Below are positions 20,697-31,755 of a stretch of 64,000 bases of DNA, in pieces; the first letter of the stretch is position 1; each line of letters opens with the position of its first letter. The translations under genes and the position numbers were made by a program. Under the pieces are notes generated by a model. The model ran no database searches, was not told the origin of the DNA, and saw only the letters and a program-made list of their open reading frames with translations. The DNA comes from Vicia villosa (lineage: Eukaryota > Streptophyta > Magnoliopsida > Fabales > Fabaceae): assembly GCF_029867415.1 (NCBI RefSeq), contig NC_081185.1, forward strand, positions 82,716,469 to 82,780,468. Direction: 5' to 3'.

Positions 20697-22109
20697 TCTT
20701 GTGCTATAACAAGGACCCTCGATGACCCTCGATTAGCCTCCTCTTGGGCTTTGTACAAGGACCCACAAGCTTCTTAAAAGCATTTCCAGCTTCCTCTTGA
20801 GCTTGCATACAAGGACCCATCAGGTTTCTTATAAACATAGGAACAGGTCTTTAGTCACCTTTTAACATACCCTGGTGAGTTTCTTCCAATTTAAACCAAA
20901 CTTTAAACAAGCTAAGTTTGTCTCAATTTTACATTGAGTACACCTTTTGGAATGAGAGGCATGGACAGTCTCTGTCACCCTTATCTTCATTAATCTTCCT
21001 TAGCAGAGTCTAGGATCCATGTTTTGTTTATCCTCAGTCAGTGTCAGCCTTCATCTTGGGCTTTAAACAAGAAGTCTCATTAGACAATCTTTCTGCCATC
21101 ATTTTAACAAAACCCCTGGAAAGGGTTAGCCTCCAAAGTCAATTAATAAAAACCTGTTTAAAAGAATAAAACCCCTGGAAAGGGTTAGCTTCCAAAAATC
21201 TTTCTTTTCAAAAGATAAACTCACCAGCTGAGACAAAACCCTTGGAAAGGGTTAGCTTCCAAAAAATCAGTCTTTTAATAGATAAATCCTTCAGTAGGGT
21301 CAAAATCCAACAAAAATAGTTAGCCTCAACCTTGGGCTTCATACAAGGCACCAAAACAATAAAACTCCCTTGTTAATAGTCAGCCTCAACCTTGGGCATT
21401 GTGCAAGGCAGATAATAGAGTCTCCCCAGTGAGTCCTTCATCATTCAGGTAGCCACAACCTTGGGCTTTGTACAAGGCAGATAAACCATACTTCATATGT
21501 CAAAGATTCCTAACATCCACAACCTTGGGCTTTGAACAAGGCAGAAAATAATATTTTTTCTAGCTAGAGTCAGCCTCAATTCTGGGCTTTGTACAGAATA
21601 CAAAAATTCCTTGTAATTAACCCCCAGTGGAGTCATCTCCCAGAGTCAATAAATAATACATTAATCAAAAAGCCTCAAGCTTGGGCCTCATACAAGCCAG
21701 TTAAAAAATCAAATCTTTTATACAGTAGATAGACATAGCTTATCTCTATAGAGAGATCTTTCCTCTATCTCACCACATTCAAACAAACAAACGTTACATT
21801 TCATTTTAATTTTAATCAAGTCTCCCACTTAGGATTTTGAAAGGCATGAGCTGGCAGTAAAACCCAGACATGTGGTAACTTTCCCTAATTTGGATGAGCA
21901 TTTTTCTTTCATTTAAGAGGCATTTGACTAGTATACTTGCACATACACAAGTGAGGTCCCCCTCTTGAATGAAATGAATTCAGTTATTCTGTCACTCTTT
22001 TAATGTTTGTGGTGGAATAGTAGAAATACCTCTCTATAAAGATGACTTCATGTCTCTTTACTGTAAACAGAGATTTAATTCAAGCTTCAACCTTGAGCTT
22101 CAAGCAAGG
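20697..22109 (+). repeat. Eleven dispersed short hairpins of the CCTTG-GGCTTTGTA-CAAGG family
   Basis: Units begin at about 20,697, 20,742, 20,795, 21,054, 21,330, 21,390, 21,459, 21,523, 21,579, 21,679 and 22,091. Most are preceded by GCCTCAA or GCCACAA. Arms are CCTTG/CAAGG in most, TCTTG/CAAGA at 21,054, ATTCTG/CAGAAT at 21,579 and GCTTG/CAAGC at 21,679. The loop is close to GGCTTTGTA. Between them lie three copies of AACCCCTGGAAAGGGTTAGC (21,111, 21,170, 21,237). Confidence 0.78.
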
Positions 22110-22650
22110 CACCCAAAAATAATTAATAATTAATTAGTTCCCCGAACTACATTAAGCTCTGACTTCCATTAGGGATATGTAGGCATGAGGTTCACAAGGA
22201 ATCTCAGCGAGCTAATAAAATACCAAAAATAGTCTGTCTGTCTGCCTGTCTTTCTTTTATTCAATTCAATTCCTTCTCCTAATACAAAGGAGAAACTTTT
22301 CCAATAATCATTAGCAGCACAAACACATTTAGACACAGAGAAGGTTCCTGTAGAGTACTACAGATATGTAGGGTGCTTAAACTCTTCCCTATGTATAACC
22401 GACCTCCCGGACTCCAGAATTTCTAGTCTAGGTGAATCCCCACACTTAGCAAACTCCTAGGGTTTAGTTGAGATCTTTTTTGCCCTTTCCTACTTGTAGG
22501 ACAATAAGAAAGTTCGTGTGATATTGTAGGAAGAACTGAAACAAAATTCATCCCACCACGGGCGCATTCTCCTTCCAAATTTCGCGTGAAGGGTCTAGCG
22601 TGCCGTCCTCCCAAGTGAAACGGGGAGGTAAAAAAAACGACACCACACAT

Positions 22651-23074
22651 AGATATATTATTTACGTGTTTTTTAAATAAAACAGAAAAGTCACTTGGAT
22701 TTTTTTCAACCCTATAATTGATCCAATGGCACATAATTGCTTAAAGTTACCGTGACTTTCCTGCATGAAAGTCATTGAAGTCGGATCCGTTAGTAGTGCT
22801 CATTGGATTCTAGTTGAGATTTGTACTATTTATGTACAATGTGCACCAGAATGAAAGGCAAAGAATTTTGATGATAATAGTGGTAATCTTCTGTTAGAAT
22901 AGATTGTTTTCATTTTCCTCTTTCGCATCACTACTTTATTCATAACACAATCAAAGTGTTAAAAAAATTTCCATTTACCTGCAGACCAAACATTTCTAGT
23001 GGGGAGAATCTGAAGTTTACTTGCTGCTGAGTAGAAATCCATTCCTACCACAATATCTTTGTTTGGGAGATTAT
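22651..23074. other. Unassigned stretch with an exon-like segment
   Basis: This lies between the Ogre LTR and a Tekay-like LTR start. It holds a small inverted repeat GACTTTC...GAAAGTC near 22,755. On the - strand, 23,072-22,984 reads as an open frame (DIVVGMDFYSAASKLQILP...) ending CTGCAG followed by GTAAAT, which looks like a splice donor. I do not recognise the protein. It could be a gene fragment or part of another repeat. Confidence 0.35.
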
Positions 23075-24291
23075 TGTAACGCCCCGAATTTAATTAATTA
23101 GTTAATTAAATTATTTAAGAATTTAATCATTGGATTTAATCAAAGTTCGTGGATCAATCAGAATTGTCGGTATTATTTCGGGAAGCGTATTTGGATTATT
23201 AAGTTAAAGTCGGATTTTATTCGGTTAGTCGGAGAATTAATAAAGTTGATTTCGTTGAAGAAATAATAGTAGAAATAATATTATTATTAATATTGGACTA
23301 TTTATATTTAATTCGAATTTTATCGACGAAGTCGAAATTATTTTATTAAGTTGGCATGGTAATTAATCGGATTAATTTGGTAACATAAAGTTGAAGTGTT
23401 ATTTTATTAAGATTTTAGTTGTTTGACAAGTTGAAGCGTCTTGAGTGAAGAAAGGATGTTGGTAGATCTTGGAAGCAAGAGAGAGATGGAACATATGTCC
23501 ATCAACCTCAAATTCTGATTTTTGCAATTATGGAACAACTGTCAGTAAAAGGGGCATAACTTTTTACTCGTGATTTGATAGAAGAGATTCTGGACTTTTT
23601 GGAAAGCTTACGAAATTCCCTACAATTTGTATATAAGATTTGTCTTCAGGAAATTTGTGAAGAGAAAGAAAAGTGCATTTTAATATTTGGGTCTGATGCT
23701 GATTTTTGGAAAATTCTGCATACGGTTCTGGACCAGTCCCATTGCAAGGAAGATAAATTTATACTCGTAAACTGGATTTTAGCGATTCTTGAAGTTCTGG
23801 AATCTAAACGAAATTCCCTTTATTTTGGAATATAATTTTGTGTTTGGGAGGTCTGTATTGAAAGAGATAAGTGTGTTTGAAGTTGGGTGATTCTTGCTAA
23901 AAATTTGGAAAAAGTTGTAGAAGTTGTTGAAGTTGTTGGGAAGTTTTGAATTTTGAGTTAGGATCGGAAATGCGAGTCGGTGAGTACAATTTGGAAAAGA
24001 ACACTATTAATGTTGGTAATGAAGGTTCATACTTCGATATCATTGTCGGCTGTCTATTGACAAATTGAGGACTTGATCACCCTTAATCCCTTGTTGATAG
24101 TGGACGAAAATCGTGTTGGATGGTATAGACGTATCTTGCTATCTTGATGGTGAGTAAAGTGATGGATGCTATAACGAGAATCTTGTTGATAAGAGTATGT
24201 TGTGATGTTGTATAGTCGAGTATAAGCGAGGTTGAGGATGGTTGTGTCGGATAGATTTTCGAGGACGAAAATATACAAGTGGGGGAGAGTT
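23075..24291 (+). mobile_element. Tekay-like gypsy element E4: LTR fragment plus internal tail
   Basis: 23,075 to about 23,410 repeats the start of the LTR at 24,292 (TGTAACGCCCCGAATTTAAT and onward) with few differences, then diverges. From about 24,010 the sequence matches the 3' internal tail of the inner Tekay-like element (compare the complement of 36,360-36,400). It ends in TTTTCGAGGACGAAAATA and the polypurine tract AAGTGGGGGAGAGT, directly before the 3' LTR. Nearly the whole gag-pol is missing, so a large internal deletion has occurred. The 75-bp region before 24,010 is AT-rich without a clear frame. Confidence 0.75.
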
Positions 24292-27130
24292 GTAACGCCC
24301 CGAATTTAATTAATTAGTTAATTAAATTATTTAAGAATTTAATCATTGGATTTAATCGAAGTTCGTGGATCAATCGAAATTATCGATATTATTTTGGGAA
24401 GCGTATTTGGATTATTAAGTTAAAGTCGGATTTTATTCGGTTAGTCGGAGAATTAATAAAGTTGATTTCGTTGAAGAAATAATAGTAGAAATAATATTAT
24501 TATTAATATTGGACTATTTGTATTTAATTCGAATTTTATCGACGAAGTCGGAATTATTTTATTAAGTTGGCATGGTAATTAATCGGATTAATTTGGTAAA
24601 ATAAAGTTGAAGTGTATTTTATTAAAGAGCTTAAAAATAACTTTTGGTTTATTTTAAGTTGTTGTGAAGTAAGGAGGGGTATGTCACTTAGGCCCAATTA
24701 AGTTATTTAAGTGATTAAATAAAATAACTTTACTATGCTGGATTTAGAATTGGAAGAAGGAAGAGCTATCATAACATAAAGAGGAATATGGTTTGGAGGA
24801 GAGGTGAAGAAGAGAGCCATGGCGGAAGAGAAAAGCTAGAGGAAGTCCAATTTTCGCAGCAAGTTTCTGTAGTGAGACACCTTAGTAAAAACGGACGTTT
24901 CTCCCAATCTAACCGTTGGATCATCGCGTTTCTTGGACACAACGTTCCAGACTCGTAGATGTAACTTCTGACCGGAGCGATTTTCATTTTGATGATTTTA
25001 AGTTCGTCTAACAAAGCGATTTCTGAACAGGTTTTTGGTGCGTCTCTGCACTTTGTTAGAAAAGATTTTCGGAGAAAAGTTGGAAGCAACGACATAAGCT
25101 ATGGCAACCAGGAGAGTAGAGCAATCGCATATCCAAGGTAAAGGTGGGGTTCTAGCTCTATAAACGGGATTATGATGAATGATATGTGGGGGTTATGGTT
25201 GTATGATTGCCTCTGTTTTGTGTGTTGTGATTGTATTGTTGAATGTTGAAATTGATTGACGTCTGTGAATAAGGTTATAAAAGTTCAATCAATGGTTGTG
25301 GGAAATTAACCTAGGGTTTATAATTATTATTATTGAGGAATTAGTTGTAGAAAATTGCTAGATGTTGGTGGAGTATAACTATAATATTGCTATGTTCCTG
25401 TGATGGTCGAAATTGAATTGTACTGGAATCGAAGGAAGAAAATTGAGTTTTAATTTTGTTGGAAGATGTTGTCAGCGCAGGTAAGAATTTCTGTAAGACT
25501 CAGTTCGCGACGCCAAGGTTTGGACGTGGCGCGAACTGAAGGTTTTTGTGGTGTTCGCGGTGCAAAGAGAGGTTGGCGGCGTGTGCTATACGAGTTTTAG
25601 AAATATGTTTTGATTTCTGGCTGTTGATGTTTTATGTTGGTTGTTGGGATCAAGCCTTAGTAGGATTAACTTGAGAAGAATTATAATTATTATTAGTGAA
25701 GAAATTGGTTTAAATTAATTAGAATATTATACCGTTGGAATTGATTAATTTAATTAGTAGAAATTATAGTGATGATTCTTAGTGATGAGATATGTAGTTA
25801 ATGGATTAAGTTATATAAAGATGGAATTGGTGTGAAGAAGAAATAGCAGTAGTAATAACGATGATATATGTAGCAGGCTGAATTAGTAGCATAATTGGAA
25901 TTAATAATAGAATTAACGAATAGTAGAATTGGAATTAGAATGATAAGAATTGTTGGTAGTAGATTAATTAATAAATTGAAGAATTAGTACCTAGATGTTT
26001 AGGGGCTGTTTTGTAATGATTAAGTTGATGCAACTGATGCATGTTTAAGTTGTTGTTTTTGTTGCTGTTGTTCTGGTTGTTGTTGTTGATACGTTGATTA
26101 AGTTGCAGGTCTTATGACCAATGTTGTTTAAGTTATTGATGACGCGTTGATTAAGTTGCAGGTCTTATGACCAAGGTTGATTAAGTTATTTGCGGTTGTT
26201 GCATTGTTGTGTTGTGACGTTGTAGTTGTTGTTATTGTTGCATGCATACATTTGCATATTACGTTGGCCTAGATTGGCAAAATGTTTAAGTTGGCCTTGA
26301 CGGCACCTGTTTAAGTTGGCCTTGATGGCACCTGTTTAAGTTGAAATGCCTCGATAACCTGGCATATGTTTAAGTTGGGAGTTTTGCTCCAATGGTACAA
26401 CATGCATTTGCACAGTTGAGTCGCATTTGAAGTTGTTGTTGTTATTACGTTGTTGTTGTTGTTGTTATAAGTTGTTGTTGTTATACTTGTTGCTGATAAT
26501 TGTTATTATACTTGTTGTTGGTAAATAATTATTATAACCGTTGTTGCTATTTGTTATTATAACTATTGTTTGAATAAGTATGAAGTGGTGAAATTGTATG
26601 ATCTAATCTTAATATATTATTTATCATATGCTTGTTTATATTGTTGGATATCTCACCCTTCTACTGATGTTTCCCCTACCATGGGAAATGGGCAGGTACT
26701 CAAGAATAGTTGTGGAAGTCGAAGTATTTTTATGAAGTCTTTAGTTACTGTTAGTTCGAGTTGGGTCTTGCTCTGATACGTAGCACTCGGGGGGATGAAC
26801 AATTGTCTTTTAATTGTTGTTATAACTATAAGTTGTTAACCTTTAAGTAGAATTTATGAAGTAATATGATGTTGGTGAAGTTGTTTTAGTTTAATAAAAA
26901 TATTATGCGAAGTGAAGTTGAATAATTGATATTATTATTAATAAAAGTTGTTTTATTTTTTAAAAGAGTAAATAGGTTTTATCGGTTCATCCGAGTTATG
27001 TGCTATGTATCTATGATATATGTGATTAAGTTGTTTGTTGTTTTACGTTGAATGTGACATCCCAATTGTATGTTGAATTTCTGCACTCTGATTTTATTAA
27101 ATATTCGTTGGGTAGATTTGGGGTGTTACA
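24292..27130 (+). repeat. Tekay-like E4 3' LTR
   Basis: It begins TGTAACGCCCCG after a polypurine tract and ends GGGGTGTTACA at 27,130, for 2,839 bp. Inside are GTT-rich low-complexity DNA (26,040-26,570) and two copies of GTTTAAGTTGGCCTTGAYGG (26,283, 26,311). The next base belongs to the RT of an oppositely oriented element, and no 5-bp duplication links it to 23,070-23,074. Confidence 0.75.
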
Positions 27131-28868
27131 GCGGGAGCATTGGTCACTCCAAACGGCATGACCAGGAATTCATAATGACCATATCATGTCATAAACACGG
27201 CCTTTGACACGTCTGAACTCTTTACCCGAATCTGATGGTATCCTGACCTGAGATCAATCTTCGAGAACACACAGGCTCCTTTCAACTGATCCAGGAGGTC
27301 ATCAATTCGTGGTAGAAGATACTTGTTCTTTATGGTTCCCTTATTCAACTGACGGTAATCAATACATAAACGCATACTATTGTCCTTCTTTTTCAATAAC
27401 AGAACATGAGCTCACCACAGAGAAACACTAGGCTGAATAAAGTGCTTTGCCAACAATTCTTCTAATTGGCCCTTCAATTCTCTCAACTCCGCAGGAGACA
27501 TCCGGTAAGGAGCAATGGAAACTGGAGTGGTTCCCGGAACAAGAGCAATGGAGAATTAAACTTCCCTTTCTGGCGAGAGAGAAGTGACATCCTCGGGAAA
27601 AACATTAGGAAATTCACACACAACAGGAATCTCCGACACGCTCTTTTTATCTTCTGAATCCGTAGTGAGAATCAAAATAAAAGACTTCTCTGGTGCAAAA
27701 AGATAATTGACCATGTTAACCGTACCTTCAATCCGATTACCAATCGAATCCATCGAAGTAGTCTCCTCAGCAGGAATGAAAATAGCCTTCTCTTTGCAAC
27801 TAATGTATACTGAGTTAGCTGACAACCAATCCATCCCCAATACCACATCAATCTTCTTAAGAGGTAAACAAATGAGGACAATCACGAAATTTTGGCCGTT
27901 GAAAGTGACAGAACAATCTTTGCAGATTTTTTGGGCTTCTACTACATCATCAGTAGTAGACGAGATAATCATAGGAGTTGGAACAAGACTTTCTTCAAAG
28001 CCAAGTCGCTGCACACAGTGATTAGAAATAAGTAGTGCGTCGCTCCACAATCAACTTACACAAACAAAGGTTGATTTTTAACATAACACGTACTAGCGAC
28101 AAGGTTGGCGTTTCCCTTGGCCTTCCTAGCATCCAAGGTATAAACCCGACCATTTTTCTTCTCAGGAGTCTCACTAACTGGACATTTCTTCGCAAAGTGA
28201 TCTGGGGATCCACATCTGAAACACCTCCTTTGAGTACCAGGACACTCCCCATGATGCCTTCCATTACATTTGCCACATAGAGGAGGTGGAGCTGGACGAT
28301 CAACATATGCTGGCTTCTTCATAGCTGAAGAATTGAGGGGTTTCAGATATTGGCCTGCCTTTCCTTGATCCCTACATGCTGACCTGCTTTGCTCCCTTTC
28401 TTCTTGAACCCTCTTCAAACTGTTTTCACCAACATAGCATTGCCTAAAACACTCAGCATAAGTGGTAAACTCTCTTTGAGACACACTATTGGAAACATCA
28501 GCATTCGGCCCAAAAAGAAACTAGTCAATCTTCCATAACTCTTCAAGAGCATAAACAGCCTGTCAAGAATAAGCAGCCATGTCTTTGAATTTCTCATCAT
28601 ACTCCGAAACGGACATGTTGCCTTGCTTAAACATCTAAAAATCTTGTTCCTTCTGGGCTCGCAAACTGTTAGGAAAGTATTTCTCCAAGAAGGTCGTCTT
28701 AAAGTGTTTCCAATCCTTAGGGATTCCTTGAGAAGTGAAATAGGTAGATGCTGTATTACACTACCTACTAGCAGGTCCTTTCATCTTCTGAGCGGAAAAG
28801 ATCATCTTTTCTTCTTCAGTGAAATGGATGGCTTGAAATATCATTTCCATGCTGGCCAACAAATCATG
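27131..28868 (-). pseudogene. E5 gypsy (chromovirus-like) gag end, protease and start of RT, broken
   Basis: On the - strand the order is the Gag middle (LLASMEMIFQAIHF at the Maximus-2 junction), two zinc-knuckle-like strings (CGKCNGRHHGEC and canonical CFRCGSPDHFAKKC), a protease with a DCGAT string replacing DSGAT and the later VVLGMDWLSA, then RT up to FLVMPFGVTNAPA, where it is cut at 27,131. There are many stops and shifts, including a TGA just before YGHYEFLV that matches a CGA-to-TGA change. The element moved by copy-and-paste but is long dead. Its 5' parts are at 49,035-49,305 and 60,937-61,153. Confidence 0.82.
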
Positions 28869-30014
28869 TGTTAGAACAAGATTTGTTCTGATCAATATTC
28901 TTAGTTTTGATGATAACAATGTATATGAATTTTGTATGAGATAATGTGGTACTCTAATACTATGCAATTTCCATTTCAGGAATTATATAAAGAGTATGCA
29001 CAAAATCAGCGCAAGAAGCACTGACTCAGAAGGTTCAGCATGCAACATCAGAACATGGTCTGGCAAGTCATCAGAAGATGGTCAAGCAGAATCAGAACAT
29101 GGTCTATGGAAGCATCAGAAGAACTTGAGATCAGAAGCAGAAGAACTGAAGTTCTCATGGTATCACGCTCAGAAGCACTTCAAGGTCAGAAGACAAGAAG
29201 ATGCTCTGCACCAAGCTGTATTGACTCTGAAGATTCAAACGTTGTATCTACAAAAGATCAAATCAGAATCAAGTACAAGATGGCAGGCTACACTGACTAA
29301 CAAAAGGAACGTTAGAAGCTATTAAAGGCAACGTCAGTAGACATAGCGAAAGCAAGGCTCGAGATAGTTGACAAAAGAGTGAAACATTAAATGCAATGCT
29401 GTACGGATCACGCAAAGCATTAAATGCTCCCAACGGTCATCTTCTCAAACGCCTTTAAATATGAAGTTCTGATGAGAAGCAAGGTTACAAACTTTGAGCA
29501 TAACACTCGATCCAAAAACGCTGAAACGCTGTTCAATTCAAAAGCTCTCATAACTTCATCTTCAACCTCACTTATTGCTGTTGTAATATCTTAGTGAGAT
29601 TAAGCTTAAACTTTAAGAGAAATATCACAGTTGTTATTATAGCTTTATAAGAAGCATTGTAACTCTTAGAATTTTGTTTACATTAAGTTGTAAGAGCTAG
29701 AGTGATCAGGTTGTTGATCAGAATACTCTAAAAAGTCTTAGAGGGTATCTAAGCAGATTGTTCTTAGAGTGATCAGGTTGTGATCAGTATACTCTAGAAG
29801 ACTTAGAAGTTGTCTAAGTAGAAAACCATTGTAATCTTGTGTGATTAGTGGATTAAATCCTCAGGTGAGGTAAATCACTCCAAGGGGGTGGAATGGAGTA
29901 GTTTAGTTAACGACGAACCAGGATAAAAATCATTGTACAAAAAGTTTTTATCTTACAAGTTTTAAAGCTACACTTATTCAAACCCTCCCTTTCTAAGTGT
30001 TTTTCTATCCTTCA
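28869..30014 (+). repeat. Maximus-2 5' LTR
   Basis: It starts TGTTAGAACAAG and ends CTATCCTTCA. A TATATAA box lies at 28,984-28,990. Two hairpin units CTAGAGTGATC...TACTCTAG lie at about 29,697-29,735 and 29,765-29,803. Against the partner it has scattered substitutions and a two-base insertion near 29,008. Confidence 0.9.
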
Positions 30015-30016
30015 AT

Positions 30017-30028
30017 TGGCATCAGAGC
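30017..30028 (+). other. Primer binding site of Maximus-2
   Basis: TGGCATCAGAGC, two bases after the 5' LTR, identical to that of Maximus-1. Confidence 0.85.
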
Positions 30029-30099
30029 GCTGGTTCTAAGGTGCAAGCACTTAACCGTGTTTAGAAAAGCTTCAGGAAGAGAAAAACGCTTAAGTCAAG

Positions 30100-31755
30100 A
30101 TGTCTGGTGAAAATCCAACAAATACATCTACATCTGGCTCTGCTGAGCAATACAATGGAAATGGTAACAATGGTTATACTAGACCACCAGTATTTGATGG
30201 TGAAAACTTTGAATACTGGAAAGATAAACTTGAAAGTTACTTCCTTGGTCTAGATGGTGACTTATGGGATCTGCTGATGGATGGTTACTAACATCAAATG
30301 AAAGCTACTGGCGTAAGGCTTACAAGACAATAAATGAATGATGATCAAAAGAAGCAATTCAAAAATCATCATAAGTGTAGGACTGTTTTGCTTAATGCTA
30401 TCTCTCATGCTGAATATGAGAAGATATCTAACAGGGAAACTACCTATGACATATATGAGTCATTGAAAATGACCCGTGAAGGAAATGCCCAAGTCAAGGA
30501 AACTAAAGCTCTTGCATTGATCCAGAAATATGAAGCCTTCAAGATTGAGGATGATGAAAATATTGAGAAGATTTTCTCAAGATTTCAAACGGTAACTGCT
30601 GGATTGAGAGTTCTTGACAAGGGATACACAAGAACTGATCATGTCAAGAAGATCATCAAAAGCTTGCCAAGAAGATGGGGTCCTATGGTGACTGCTTTCA
30701 AAATTGCCAAGAATCTGAATGAAGTCTCTCTTGAAGAATTGATCAGTGCTCTGAGGAGTCATGAAATTGAGCTGGATGCTAATGAACCTCAGAAGAAAGG
30801 TAAGTCTATTGCGTTAAAATCTAATTATAAAAAATGCACTAACGCTTTTCAGGCTGAAGAAGTAGATTCTGAAGAATTAGAATCAGAAGAAGAAGATGAA
30901 CTGTCCATGATCTCCAGAAGGGTAAACCATCTCTGGAAGAGCAAGCAAAGAAAGTTCAAGAGCTTCAGAAGTTCAAAGAAGCCTGAAAGAGGAGAATCTT
31001 CTAGAGGCAGAAGATCTGACAAGAAGAAGATCATCTGCTATGAGTGCAATGAGCCTGGACACTTCAAGAATGAATGTCCAAAACTTCAGAAGGAGAATCC
31101 CAAGAAGAAGTTTCATAAGAAGAAAGGTCTTATGGCAACATGGGATGATTCAGAATCAGAATCAGAATCAGACTCTGGAGGCGAGCAAGCAAACTTTGCA
31201 CTGATGGCCACAGTGGACGATGGATCAGAATCTACATCAGAATCAGATTCTGAAGAGGTATTTTCTGAACTATCTAGAGAAGAGTTAGTTTCCAGTTTAA
31301 CTGAACTTCTGGAACTCAAGACTCATCTTAGTATCAAATACAAAATGCTGAAAAAGCTATTTGAATTTGAAACTAAGAAGCTGGAAGTGGAAAATTCTGA
31401 ACTGAAGGAAAAAGTTTTAAAATTATCCAAATATATTGGATCTCCTTCTGAATTAGAAAAATCCATTCCTAGTCTCAATAATATTCTGAAAGAATATGAC
31501 TCGAGCTTCAGGAAGTTTCTATCTAGAAGTATTGGAAGAAGTCATCTTGCTTTTATGATATATGGTGTTTCTGGAAACAAAAGGATTGGCGTTGGCTATG
31601 AGGGTGATACCTCACCAAAATTTGAACCTGTTGATGATTTGAAAATCACATACAAGCCATTAAATGATCAGTTCAAATATGGCCACTCACTTGATATTAG
31701 GCTCACTTCACATGCCAAAAGTTTCAACACTTCACACACCAAGAAGCATGTGACA
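30100..31755 (+). pseudogene. gag: Maximus-2 gag, 5' part, broken and split
   Basis: It is homologous along its length to the Maximus-1 Gag and has the same CCHC knuckle (CYECNEPGHFKNEC, near 31,037). TAA codons at about 30,289 and 30,331 interrupt the N-terminal part. The frame otherwise runs to the insertion point of the Tekay-like element after the codons for TKKHVT and continues at 40,774 with QPKKYH. With the inserted DNA ignored, the sense of the frame is kept, which fits a simple insertion with a 5-bp duplication. Confidence 0.88.

Larger units (their letters stand above)
1..22650 (+). mobile_element. Ogre-type Ty3/gypsy retrotransposon, 3' part, interrupted
   Basis: This is the right-hand portion of an Ogre (Tat lineage) element. 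In order the sequence shows protease, a non-coding gap, RT, RNase H, integrase, a long 3' untranslated region with tandem repeats, a polypurine tract at about 17,003-17,021 and a very long 3' LTR opening with TGTCATACCC. Protease with a DNGSS active-site motif, RT with YVDDMIAKS, and an LTR of several kilobases are typical of legume Ogre. The 5' LTR and gag lie left of the window. The coding part carries several breaks, so the copy is inactive. A Maximus/SIRE element occupies 6,249-15,728. The right end of the LTR is not resolved (about 22,600-22,700), because the partner LTR is outside the window. Confidence 0.9.
17022..22650 (+). repeat. Ogre 3' LTR (right end approximate)
   Basis: It starts TGTCATACCCTAATTTTTGA, the standard Ogre LTR start. 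Within it are a TATAAATAG box, a possible splice donor CAGGTAAGTTTC (about 18,960), two tRNA-like modules (19,342-19,610), and a hairpin-rich zone (20,166-22,109). A late block around 22,340-22,410 (GAAGGTTCCTGTAGAGTACT...GACCTCCCGGACTCC) is also typical of Ogre LTR ends. No coding region is visible. The terminal CA could not be fixed without a second copy. Confidence 0.82.

Noticed and set aside
22984..23072. Enolase exon
   Set aside because: The string GMDFYSAAS recalls the enolase motif GMDVAASEFY, but the order of residues differs and the flanks do not match. Left unidentified.
24769..25095. 108-codon - strand frame in the E4 LTR
   Set aside because: It lies inside an LTR, with no domain and no supporting context.
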